DNA of 64,000 nt from Nonomuraea aurantiaca. Its GTDB lineage: Bacteria; Actinomycetota; Actinomycetes; Streptosporangiales; Streptosporangiaceae. A program made the translations under genes and the position numbers. The stretch lies in contig NZ_JAIWNB010000030.1 in assembly GCF_020215705.1 (NCBI RefSeq), forward strand, positions 54,840 through 118,839. The letters are read 5' to 3'. Within the stretch, counting starts at the first letter, position 1. Every line of letters begins with the position of its first letter. Shown in pieces: positions 31,963 through 39,945 of the stretch. Below the pieces are notes generated by a model. That model made no database searches. It had not been told where the DNA came from and saw nothing but the letters and a program-made list of their open reading frames with translations.

Positions 31963-33273
31963 TCAGCTGATCTTCGGAGTGGCGCGCGCGCCCAGGTGGA
32001 TGTACGGCGAACCGTCCTCGAGCCGGTAGAACACCGCCGACATCCAGTCCGGATCCTCCTCCCGGCGGCAGACGAAGGTGACCTCGTCCACGGGGACGAG
32101 CCGCATCTCCATCGGCTCCTGGAGCGCGGCGAGAGCGCCGGTGGCCTCGCTGTAGATCCACAGGTCGCCGTCGCGGACGGTCAGCGTGGCGCGGTACCCG
32201 GCCCGCTCGTAGACGCCCGCGTAGCCGTCGACCTCGACCTGGACGGGCGTCTCGGGCGGCCCCAGCCTGCGCGGCACGGTCAGGCCGTCCAGCTCGGCGA
32301 ACAGCTCGGTGGCCACGGCGTGCGTGAACGCGCCGCTGTGGCCGCCGTTGGCGGTGACGCACACGATCGTGCCGGTGTCCGGTACGGCCCAGAGCATGGC
32401 GTGCTGGCCGATGGTGTTGCCGCCGTGGGAGATGACCCGGTGCCCGTCCCATTCGTCGAGGATCCAGCCGATGCCCCACTGCCTGCCCAGCGCGTACGGG
32501 TTGGGGATGTCGACCTGCGGCTCCCACATGGCGCGCGGGTCGTCCAGGAGGCCGCCTTCGAGGTGGGCGCGGGCGAACGCGACGACGTCGGCGGGCCGGG
32601 CGCAGATGAGCCCGGCGGGCCCGGCCGAGCGCATGAGGCCCCACACGGGGGCGGTCGCGCCGTCGACGTGACCCATGGCGGCGCGGAAGCGCAGCACGTC
32701 CTCCGGCAGGGTCCAGGTGTGGGTGAGGCCGAGCGGTTCGACGATCTGCTCGCGCAGCACGTCGTCCCAGCGCTTGCCCTCGAGCTTCTCCAGGATCCGG
32801 CCGGCGACGGTGAAGCCGGAGTTGCAGTAGGACTGGGTGGCGCCGAGCGGGTGGATCTGGGCCAGGTCGGCGCAGGCCGCGACGTACTTCTCCACGCAGT
32901 CGTCGCCGCGCCCGGTCTCGAGGAAGAGGTCGCCGTCGATGCCGCTGGTGTGGGAGAGCAGGTGCCTGACCGTGACGGTCTTGGAGACCTCCGCGTCGGC
33001 CACCCTGAACTCGGGCAGCACCTCGGCCACCGGCGTGTCGAGCGTCAGCCGGCCGCGCTCGATCTGCCGCATGAGCAGGGTCGCGGTCCACACCTTGGTG
33101 ACGGAGCCGATCTGGAACAGGGAGTCGGGGGTCGCCTCGACGCCGGTGTCCTTGTTGAGCGTCCCCGCCGCGAACTCGTGCACCTCGCCCCGGTGCAGGT
33201 AGGCCAGCGCGGCCCCCGGCACCTCGTGCTCGGCGATCAGCTCGGCGAGCCGGTGACCCATTGCTCCAGCCAC
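31963..33273 (-). CDS. Beta-lactamase-fold serine hydrolase (class C / D-aminopeptidase / esterase family)
   Basis: About 436 residues. The catalytic motifs are S-x-x-K in QIGSVTKVW, Y-x-N in SYCNSGF, and an HGG in ISHGGNTIGQ replacing the usual K-T-G. The C-terminal 90 residues form a separate beta domain. The family contains class C beta-lactamases, D-stereospecific aminopeptidases and esterases; no signal peptide is seen, arguing against a secreted lactamase and for cytoplasmic hydrolysis. GTG 33273 has GAGAGG 8 bases upstream; ATG 33261 is an alternative. The start lies inside the end of the S9 peptidase gene, so the two are coupled. Confidence 0.85.
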   Translation of the reverse strand: MAGAMGHRLAELIAEHEVPGAALAYLHRGEVHEFAAGTLNKDTGVEATPDSLFQIGSVTKVWTATLLMRQIERGRLTLDTPVAEVLPEFRVADAEVSKTVTVRHLLSHTSGIDGDLFLETGRGDDCVEKYVAACADLAQIHPLGATQSYCNSGFTVAGRILEKLEGKRWDDVLREQIVEPLGLTHTWTLPEDVLRFRAAMGHVDGATAPVWGLMRSAGPAGLICARPADVVAFARAHLEGGLLDDPRAMWEPQVDIPNPYALGRQWGIGWILDEWDGHRVISHGGNTIGQHAMLWAVPDTGTIVCVTANGGHSGAFTHAVATELFAELDGLTVPRRLGPPETPVQVEVDGYAGVYERAGYRATLTVRDGDLWIYSEATGALAALQEPMEMRLVPVDEVTFVCRREEDPDWMSAVFYRLEDGSPYIHLGARATPKIS

Positions 33274-35147
33274 GTGATGATCCTCTCGTTGAAGTCGTAC
33301 CGGTGTGAGGGGCGCCCGTTGAGAATGAACAGGTGCGAGGCGTCCGGATAACGGACCAGCCGGACCGGCACCCCCTGCTCGCGCAGCGCGGCGAACCACT
33401 GCTCGGCCTGGCCGACGGGACAGCGGTCATCGCTGTCGCCGTGCAGGAGCAGGGTGGGCGTGGTGACGCGGGCCACCTGGGCGATCGGTGACTGGGCCTG
33501 GAGGTCGCCCCGGCATTCGTACGCCTTGATGAGGGACCCGAAGTCGGACGTGCCCGCCATGCTGGCGAGGTCGCTGACACACCCGCCGGGGATGGCCGCC
33601 TTGAACCGGTCCGTCCTGGTCGACAGCCAGCACGCCATGTAGCCACCGTAGCTGTAGCCGGCGACGGCCAGCCGATCAGGGTCGGCGACCCCCTCCGCCA
33701 CCAGGTCGTCCACGGCCGCGAGGAAGTCCTGCTCGTCGGCCAGCCCCCAGGCGCCGACCGTGGCGGTGAAGAAGTCCTCGCCGTACCCGTCGCTGGCGCG
33801 CGGGTTGACCAGCAGGACGGTCCAGCCGCTGGCGACGAGCCGCTGGTGGTAGAGGTGGGCGCCGTCGAAGGCGGGCGACCACGCGTTGTGCGGGCCGCCG
33901 TGCATGTCGAGCAGCAGCGGGCCGGGGGTGGCGCGCGTCTCGTCGCGCAGCACGAAGCCCTCGATGGTGGTGCCGTCGGGGGCGGTGAAGGTACGGAGGC
34001 GCGGGGTGAACAGGTCGACGTCCGGGAGGGCGTGGTGGGTGAGGGGCTCGCCGTCGAGATAGACGTCACCGGCGCTGAGCGGAGAGGAGGCGACCCAGGC
34101 GGTCCGGCCGGCGGCTACGGACACGCCGGACACCGTGAAGTCGTTGCCGACGATCTTCTCGGCCTTTCCGGCGCTCCCGGCTGCCGGCCCGCTCGGCAGG
34201 CGGTACAGATGCGTGCGGCCTTGGTCGCGGGCGCAGAACAGCAGGTCGTCGCCCAGCAGCGCGGGGACGGCGCCGGGGTAGCCGGGGGCGCCGGTCATGA
34301 CGTTGCGGTCGAGCCCGGTCTCCACCTCGTCGAGGGTGTCAGGGCCGAGCGTGTACAGGCGGGTGTGGCCGATGGCCTCGCGGAGCCCGGCCACCACCAG
34401 CCGGTCGCCCTGGCCCTGGCCGTCACGGTCGGGGGCGCCGTCGGGGGCGGCGAGCCACCAGGCGCCGGTGCAGATGACGTCCGGCCCGGTGAGCCGCTCC
34501 GGCTTGCCCGGTGCCGGGCCGGTGGCGTCCACCGCGTACACCGCGCTCTCCACCACCAGGTCACGGTCGGGCGCCATGCTCGCCGCGAACGCCAGCCGCC
34601 GCCCGTCCGGCGACCACGACGGCTCGCCGGCATGGAACCCGCCCTCGGTCACCTGGACGGTGTCCCCCGTCGCCACGTCCACCACGAACAGATGCGTGGT
34701 CAGGCCGCGCAACAGCCCGGCGCCGTCGGCCTTGTACTCCAGGGTGTCGGCCACGACCGGCGCGTGGGGGTCGAGGTCTCCGTACGACCCGCTGTAGGCG
34801 ATCCGGCCGCCGTCCGGCGACCACACGGGCGCTCCGGCGCCGAGCGGCGCCGAGGTGAGCCGGCGCGGCTCGCCGCCCTCCATCGGCAGCAGGTGGATCT
34901 GCCCCTTCCCATCGACAGGACGCAGGAAGGCGAGCAGCCGGCCGTCGGGCGACCAGCGCGCCGCGCTCCCGGAGGCGAGACGGCGCGGCTCGGATCCGGG
35001 GGCGGCCAGCCAGACCTCGGCCTGGTTCTGGTCGGAGTCGCGGTCGGCCGTGGTGAGCGTGTAGGCGACGGCGCCGCCATCGGGGCGCAGCCTCGGGTCC
35101 GATGGGACCGCGATGCGGTAGAGGTCGTCGAGGACGAGGCGTGGCAT
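33237..35147 (-). CDS. S9 family prolyl oligopeptidase / acylaminoacyl-peptidase
   Basis: A 636-residue cytoplasmic peptidase. Residues 1-370 are a beta-propeller with WSPDG repeats. Residues about 385-636 form the alpha/beta-hydrolase domain with catalytic Ser in GYSYGG, Asp in HGDSDDRCP and His in DASHLF. S9C members cleave N-acylated or short peptides. ATG 35147 fits the family start (MPRLVLDDLYRIAVPSDPRL in parts); an earlier in-frame start would add 14 poor residues. It precedes and overlaps the beta-lactamase-fold hydrolase gene, and together they look like a peptide-degrading pair placed just upstream of the PucR gene. Confidence 0.92.
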   Translation of the reverse strand: MPRLVLDDLYRIAVPSDPRLRPDGGAVAYTLTTADRDSDQNQAEVWLAAPGSEPRRLASGSAARWSPDGRLLAFLRPVDGKGQIHLLPMEGGEPRRLTSAPLGAGAPVWSPDGGRIAYSGSYGDLDPHAPVVADTLEYKADGAGLLRGLTTHLFVVDVATGDTVQVTEGGFHAGEPSWSPDGRRLAFAASMAPDRDLVVESAVYAVDATGPAPGKPERLTGPDVICTGAWWLAAPDGAPDRDGQGQGDRLVVAGLREAIGHTRLYTLGPDTLDEVETGLDRNVMTGAPGYPGAVPALLGDDLLFCARDQGRTHLYRLPSGPAAGSAGKAEKIVGNDFTVSGVSVAAGRTAWVASSPLSAGDVYLDGEPLTHHALPDVDLFTPRLRTFTAPDGTTIEGFVLRDETRATPGPLLLDMHGGPHNAWSPAFDGAHLYHQRLVASGWTVLLVNPRASDGYGEDFFTATVGAWGLADEQDFLAAVDDLVAEGVADPDRLAVAGYSYGGYMACWLSTRTDRFKAAIPGGCVSDLASMAGTSDFGSLIKAYECRGDLQAQSPIAQVARVTTPTLLLHGDSDDRCPVGQAEQWFAALREQGVPVRLVRYPDASHLFILNGRPSHRYDFNERIITWLEQWVTGSPS

Positions 35148-35274
35148 GACCGTACGGTAGGCCCGGCCGGGCCACGGCATCTTCGGCACATCCGACGAAG
35201 GCCACCGCCGCCGTTGTGCGAAACACCAACGACCGCGTAACGCGAACCACCAGTCCAGGGACTCTCGCCCAGGG

Positions 35275-36738
35275 CTACCGCTCGCAGACGGTGAACGTCA
35301 CTCCCTTGGTGGCCTTCGAGGGGGTCAGCAAGTGGAAGACGATCGTGTGCCGGCCCGGCTCGAAGGCGCCGAAGGGGTTGCGCCGGTTCTTGGTCGTACC
35401 GGTCACCCAGTCCGTCTTCCATCCCTCGTCCTGGCCGTCCACGACCCAGCGGTAGCCGTACTCGATCTGCTTGCCCGACGGGCCCGTCAGCAAGGCGACG
35501 GGGAAGAGGCTGGGCGAGTAGCAGTTCGGTCCGGTCTGCTGCCCGTCCAGGGTCAGCGACGCCAGGCGTACGGTCCCCCCAGCTGCAGCCGTGGTCGTGG
35601 TTTTCCGCGGGGAGGCCGTGGGCTTGGGCGTCGGCTGCTTCGAGACGGAGCTGGTCGGGTTCGAGCCGCCGGTCCGGGTGGGGCGCGGCTTCTTGGCCGG
35701 CGTGCTGGGCGTCTTGTCGGTGCCCTGTTTCTTGGCCGGCGGGCTGGATGTCGTGGTGGCCTGCTGTTTCGTGGCCGACGGGAGGGGCGCGGCCGTCGGC
35801 GTCGTCGTGTCGGGCAGCAACATGATCGCCCCGGCCACCAAGGCGCCGGACACCGCCAGTGCCCCGGCGCCCGCCAGCAGCACCTTCCAGCGGGGGCTGC
35901 TCACGACAGGCCCCGCCGTACCGGCTCGACGGCCCGTCAGGTCGCCTGCCGTACCGGCGGGCGGGGCGGGGGCACCGATGAGCCGGAGCAGGACGTCCTG
36001 CATGGCGGGCCGGGCGGCGGGGTCCTTGGCCAGGCAGGACAGCACGATCGGGCGCAGCGGAGCCGGCAGGTCGCCCAGATACGGCTCGTCGTGGAGTATG
36101 CGGCGGATCACCGCGGGCAGCGAGTCGTCGCCGAACGGCGGGCTTCCTGTCGCGGCGAACACGATCACCGACGCCCACGCGAAGACGTCCACGGCGGGAC
36201 CGAGCGGGGCGCCCGCGAGCTGCTCGGGCGCCATGTAGGCAGGCGTGCCGACGATGCTGCTCGTCACCGTCAGCGAATGGCCGGCCGCGCGGGCGATGCC
36301 GAAGTCGATGACCCGCGGCCCGTCCCGCCCGAGCAGCACGTTGGCGGGTTTGAAATCGCGATGCACCACCCCGGCCCGGTGGATCGCCGCCAGCGCGGTC
36401 GCGGTCGCCACCGCGAGCCGCTGCAGGTCGGCGCCGACGTGGCGGCCCGCCTCGTGGAGGGTGGGCCCCTCGACGTACTCGGTCACGATGTACGGCCGGC
36501 CGCCCAGCGAGGCATCGAGCACCTGAGCGATGCAGAACGGCTCCACCCGGCGCGCCGCGTCGATCTCCTTGGCGAAGCGATGATCACCGGCCAGGCCGTC
36601 CGCCAGCAGCTTGACCGCGACCGGCCGCCCGTCGGGACCCTGGCCGAGGTAGACCACCCCCTGGCCGCCCGCGCCCAGACGTCCGAACAGCCGGTAGGGC
36701 CCCACGGCCGGGGGATCTTCTGGCAGGAGCGGGTTCAT
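35275..36738 (-). CDS. Membrane Ser/Thr protein kinase with extracytoplasmic sensor domain (copy B)
   Basis: A 487-residue PknB-like kinase. Residues 12-270 are the kinase: Gly loop LGAGGQGVVYLG, Lys in VAVKLL, HRDFKPANVLL, DFGIAR and PAYMAPEQ. One transmembrane helix lies near residues 300-322. A long Pro/Thr/Lys-rich stalk leads to a small extracytoplasmic domain with two Cys (GPNCYSPSLF and the final VCER), which may form a disulfide. It overlaps the upstream kinase by one base (TGATG), so the two are co-translated. The signal it senses is unknown. Confidence 0.92.
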   Translation of the reverse strand: MNPLLPEDPPAVGPYRLFGRLGAGGQGVVYLGQGPDGRPVAVKLLADGLAGDHRFAKEIDAARRVEPFCIAQVLDASLGGRPYIVTEYVEGPTLHEAGRHVGADLQRLAVATATALAAIHRAGVVHRDFKPANVLLGRDGPRVIDFGIARAAGHSLTVTSSIVGTPAYMAPEQLAGAPLGPAVDVFAWASVIVFAATGSPPFGDDSLPAVIRRILHDEPYLGDLPAPLRPIVLSCLAKDPAARPAMQDVLLRLIGAPAPPAGTAGDLTGRRAGTAGPVVSSPRWKVLLAGAGALAVSGALVAGAIMLLPDTTTPTAAPLPSATKQQATTTSSPPAKKQGTDKTPSTPAKKPRPTRTGGSNPTSSVSKQPTPKPTASPRKTTTTAAAGGTVRLASLTLDGQQTGPNCYSPSLFPVALLTGPSGKQIEYGYRWVVDGQDEGWKTDWVTGTTKNRRNPFGAFEPGRHTIVFHLLTPSKATKGVTFTVCER

Positions 36739-38255
36739 CAATCGTCGCTCGGGCAGATGGTGAACGAGAAAGCCTTCGACACCGCTTGGGGCGAGGTGAG
36801 GCGGAAGGTGACCCGGTGAGAGCCTTCCGACTGCACGAGCGGGCCGGTGACCTGCTGGGTGTGGCTTTCGGCGATGACGCTCTCTGAGCGCGAGACCACC
36901 CGCCCGTCCAGGACCCATTCGTAGCGGAAGTCGGTGGCCAGTTTGGTCCCCTCGACCAGGCCGGAGATGTTGCCATGGTTGAACACGCAGTCCGGGGAGT
37001 CGGCGTGTCTGGGACCGATGACGCGCACCCACACGATCCGGAAGGAACCGCTGCCCGATGAGGATCTCGACGACGAGGTCGTGGGTTTGGGAGCGGTCTG
37101 TGAGGGTTTCGCGGTCTGTGTTGATTTCACGGGCTGTGTGGGTTTCACGGTCGGTGTGGGTTTCACGGTCCGCGTCGGCTTAGGGGTCTGTTTCACGGTC
37201 GGCTTCGTCGTGGTCGCCGGGCTCTTGGTCTTCGGGTGCTGAGGTGTTTTCGTCTTCGTCGAGGTGGGCGTCCCGGTGGTGGCGAACGCCAGTGACTGCG
37301 TACTCGGCCGCGGTTCCCGGAGATCCCAGAGGCTCGTGGCCCCCCAGACGACGGCGCCCGCGACAGCCAGCGCCCCCGCACCGGAGACGCCCGCGACGAG
37401 CACCGTCCTGGTCCCGCGCCGCCGTCCGGGAACCGTGGCCGGACCGCGGCCGTCGGGCCCGTCCGGACGCGCGGCGGCGGGTCCGCCCAGGAGCTGCAGC
37501 AACACGTCCCGCATGGCCGGCCGACGCGCCGGATCCTTGGCCAGGCACCCCAGCACGATCGTGCGTAACGGTTGCGGAAGGTCGCCGACCTGCGGCTCGT
37601 TGTGCAGGATCCGATTGATCACCGCGGGCAGTGAGTCCTCACCGAACGGAGGCACCCCGGTGGCGGCGAACACGATCACCGACGCCCACGCGAACACGTC
37701 GACGGCCGGCCCGATCCCCTCGCCGGCCAGCTGCTCGGGCGCCATGTACGCGGGCGTCCCCACGATGCTGCTGGTAGCCGTCAGCCCCGATTCGACGGAC
37801 CGGGCGATCCCGAAGTCGATCACCCGGGGGCCGCCCTGTCCGAGCAGCACGTTGGCGGGCTTGAAGTCGCGGTGAACGATGCCCGCCTGATGAATGGCCG
37901 CCAGCGCGGTCGCGGTCGCCACCGCGAGCCGCTGCAGGTCGGCGCCGACGTGGCGGCCCGCCTGCTGGAGCGAGGGCCCCTCGACGTACTCGGTCACGAT
38001 GTACGGCCGCTCGCCCAGCGAGGCATCGAGCACCTGAGCGATGCAGAACGGCTCCACCCGGCGCGCCGCGTCGATCTCCTTGGCGAAGCGCTCATTGGCA
38101 AGCCCCTCGCGCAGCACTTTGACCGCGACCGGCCTGCCGTCGGGCCCCTGGCCCAGGTAGACCACCCCTTGGCCGCCCGCGCCCAGCCGCCCGAACAGCC
38201 GGTAGGGTCCCACGGCCGTGGGGTCGCCCTCCCGGAGGGGCTCGACGTGCGACAT
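36738..38255 (-). CDS. Membrane Ser/Thr protein kinase with extracytoplasmic sensor domain (copy A)
   Basis: A 505-residue kinase, a tandem duplicate of the next gene. The kinase domain (residues 12-275) is very similar: LGAGGQGVVYLG, VAVKVLREG, HRDFKPANVLL, DFGIAR. One membrane helix and a stalk of repeated KPT/VKPT units connect to an extracytoplasmic domain with two Cys (SPDCVFNHG and FTICPSDD). The sensor halves share the layout of copy B but differ more than the kinases do, suggesting the same output with different inputs. ATG 38255 has AGGAG 4 bases upstream. Confidence 0.92.
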   Translation of the reverse strand: MSHVEPLREGDPTAVGPYRLFGRLGAGGQGVVYLGQGPDGRPVAVKVLREGLANERFAKEIDAARRVEPFCIAQVLDASLGERPYIVTEYVEGPSLQQAGRHVGADLQRLAVATATALAAIHQAGIVHRDFKPANVLLGQGGPRVIDFGIARSVESGLTATSSIVGTPAYMAPEQLAGEGIGPAVDVFAWASVIVFAATGVPPFGEDSLPAVINRILHNEPQVGDLPQPLRTIVLGCLAKDPARRPAMRDVLLQLLGGPAAARPDGPDGRGPATVPGRRRGTRTVLVAGVSGAGALAVAGAVVWGATSLWDLREPRPSTQSLAFATTGTPTSTKTKTPQHPKTKSPATTTKPTVKQTPKPTRTVKPTPTVKPTQPVKSTQTAKPSQTAPKPTTSSSRSSSGSGSFRIVWVRVIGPRHADSPDCVFNHGNISGLVEGTKLATDFRYEWVLDGRVVSRSESVIAESHTQQVTGPLVQSEGSHRVTFRLTSPQAVSKAFSFTICPSDD

Positions 38256-38341
38256 GGGGCTCCTGTGACATGCGTAAGGGATCTTCGGCACCATAGCGGG
38301 AAATGTCAGATCTAGTGAGCCAGTCGGGTAAACCGGAGCTT

Positions 38342-39634
38342 CTACAGGCGGACGACAAGGAGGGCGATGTCGTCACGGGCGCCGCTGCTGACGCCCATGC
38401 CGGCCAGGAGGGCGTCGGCGAGGTGCCCGGGGTCGAGCCGGCCCGATCGAGCGAGTACGTCGGTCAGCAGGGCCAGGCCGACGTCGATGTCCCGGTCGCG
38501 GCGTTCGATGAGACCGTCGGTGTACAGGACGAGGGTGTCGCCGGGCGCGTAGGACAGTGCGGCCTGGGGACGGGCGACATGTTCGGGGCGGGCACCCAGC
38601 GGAGGGTCGGTGGCCTGGTCCAGCAGCGTGCAGGAGTTGCCCCGGTGGAGCAGGACGGGTGGCGGGTGGCCGGCGCTGCTGTAGGTGATGCGGTGCCTGC
38701 TGGTGTCGATCACCGCCTTGACCGCCGTGGTGGCCAGCGCCCCTTCGAGCGAACGGGCGTACAAGCCGAGCACTTCCAGTGCGGCGGCCGGCTCCTTCAA
38801 GGCGCGGATCGCGGCGCTCAGCGCGCTGCGCAGCATCCCCATGGAGGTGGCGGCTTCCAGGCCGTGCCCCACGACGTCGCCGACCGCGACGGCGAAGCAG
38901 CCGTCCGGCAGGTCGACGACGTCGTACCAGTCGCCGCAGACGTTCAGCGTCTCCACCGCGGGCAGATAACGCACCTCGATGTCGGGGTGCAGGTCCAGGT
39001 CCGGGCAGCGCAGCATGGCCTCCTGCAAGGCGAGCGCGACCTGGTGTTCACGGGTGTGGGCCAGGCGGAGTTCCTCGTTCAGCCGCTGGAGCTCCTGCGC
39101 CCTGCCGTACAGTTCGGCCTCCATCTCCTCGCTCCTCGGTGAGCGGCGGGCGGTGGCGCGCCGCTGGCCGAAGGAGCGGACGAACTCCGTCACGTCCTCG
39201 ACCCGGTGGATGATCCACGCCAGCGTCCCGTCCGGCGCCAGGACGGGGGTGTTGATCGGGGACCACCAGCGCTCCTCGAACGCTCCAGGACAGCCGGCGA
39301 GCGGGATGTCGTACTTCTGCAGCGCCATCGTGTCCGGTTCCCGGTAGGCCAGCACGCGGTGCAGCGAGGCGCTCAGGTTCTTCACGCCGCTGGCGTGGGG
39401 ATCCTCCGGGTTGTCGGGAAAGGCGGCGAAGATGTGCTGGCCGATCAGCTCCTCGGCGGTGCGGCCGGTCGCCCGCAGGTAGGCCTCGTTCACATCGACG
39501 ATCATCAGGTCCGGGTCGAGCAGCAGGCATGGGGACGGCGTCACGGCGAACAGCGCCGCATAGTCGACCATCGGTGTGGTCGGCCTTCGCGTGCCCGGCG
39601 GGCGAGAGCTGGTGAGCCTGCTCACCTCACCCAC
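38342..39634 (-). CDS. PAS-SpoIIE (PP2C-type) phosphatase
   Basis: A 430-residue protein. Residues 25-140 form a PAS domain (LLLDPDLMIVDVNEAYLRATGR in parts, AWIIHRVEDVTEFVR at the end), followed by a coiled-coil linker around residues 165-200. The SpoIIE phosphatase spans about residues 210-430, with the metal-binding GDWYDVVDLPDG and VGDVVGHGLEAA, and DTLVLYTDGLIERR and ARDDIALLV. The family dephosphorylates anti-anti-sigma factors; no RsbW-like partner was found in the window. Lying beside two Ser/Thr kinases in the same direction, it could also oppose them. GTG 39634 is used; an ATG at MVDYAALF is an alternative. Confidence 0.9.
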   Translation of the reverse strand: MGEVSRLTSSRPPGTRRPTTPMVDYAALFAVTPSPCLLLDPDLMIVDVNEAYLRATGRTAEELIGQHIFAAFPDNPEDPHASGVKNLSASLHRVLAYREPDTMALQKYDIPLAGCPGAFEERWWSPINTPVLAPDGTLAWIIHRVEDVTEFVRSFGQRRATARRSPRSEEMEAELYGRAQELQRLNEELRLAHTREHQVALALQEAMLRCPDLDLHPDIEVRYLPAVETLNVCGDWYDVVDLPDGCFAVAVGDVVGHGLEAATSMGMLRSALSAAIRALKEPAAALEVLGLYARSLEGALATTAVKAVIDTSRHRITYSSAGHPPPVLLHRGNSCTLLDQATDPPLGARPEHVARPQAALSYAPGDTLVLYTDGLIERRDRDIDVGLALLTDVLARSGRLDPGHLADALLAGMGVSSGARDDIALLVVRL

Positions 39635-39664
39635 TCTATGAGGTGTTTTGCCTGGTCACCATAG

Positions 39665-39679
39665 GTAAGGCGGCCTTAC
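39665..39679. promoter_or_regulatory. Palindrome upstream of the SpoIIE phosphatase gene
   Basis: GTAAGG-CGG-CCTTAC, perfect 6-bp arms around a 3-bp centre, 31 bp upstream of the phosphatase start. It could be an operator for a dimeric regulator. The region between here and about 39860 shows no gene. Confidence 0.35.
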
Positions 39680-39875
39680 GGCCTCCTGCCCTCCCGTGCC
39701 CGCGGGTCCTGCCGGGAATATCGCGTTGCGCCGCGGTGCTGAGGGCCTCACTATGGTCCTCATGTTCAGGCACGATCACCTCGCGACGCCCGCCAGCGCG
39801 GGCGCGTTCGAGCGTGCCTGCGACGGCCTGGAGCGCTGACCTCTTCCCGTAAGTCTTTTTCCCGGATGTCCATAT

Positions 39876-39915
39876 GTGACCCGGCGGGGGGAGGTAGTCG
39901 GCCCGTGCGGGTCAC
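39876..39915 (+). promoter_or_regulatory. Inverted repeat in the EF-Tu gene leader
   Basis: GTGACCCG (39876-39883) and CGGGTCAC (39908-39915) can form an 8-bp stem with a 24-base loop, ending 30 bp before the start codon. It may be a leader structure or an operator. The ribosome site AAGGAAGA follows, 4 bases before the ATG. Confidence 0.4.
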
Positions 39916-39945
39916 AGCACATCCAGGACTCAAAAGGAAGAGATC

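Noticed and set aside
30326..34069. Possible single giant gene joining PucR with the upstream hydrolase region on the minus strand
   Set aside because: The frame is open by chance. PucR homology begins exactly at ATG 31906 with a ribosome site, and the upstream part is antisense-frame noise over the hydrolase and S9 genes.
39661..39679. IdeR/DtxR-type iron box
   Set aside because: Only about 12 of 19 positions agree with the consensus I know and the right half is poor, so I list it only as a generic palindrome.
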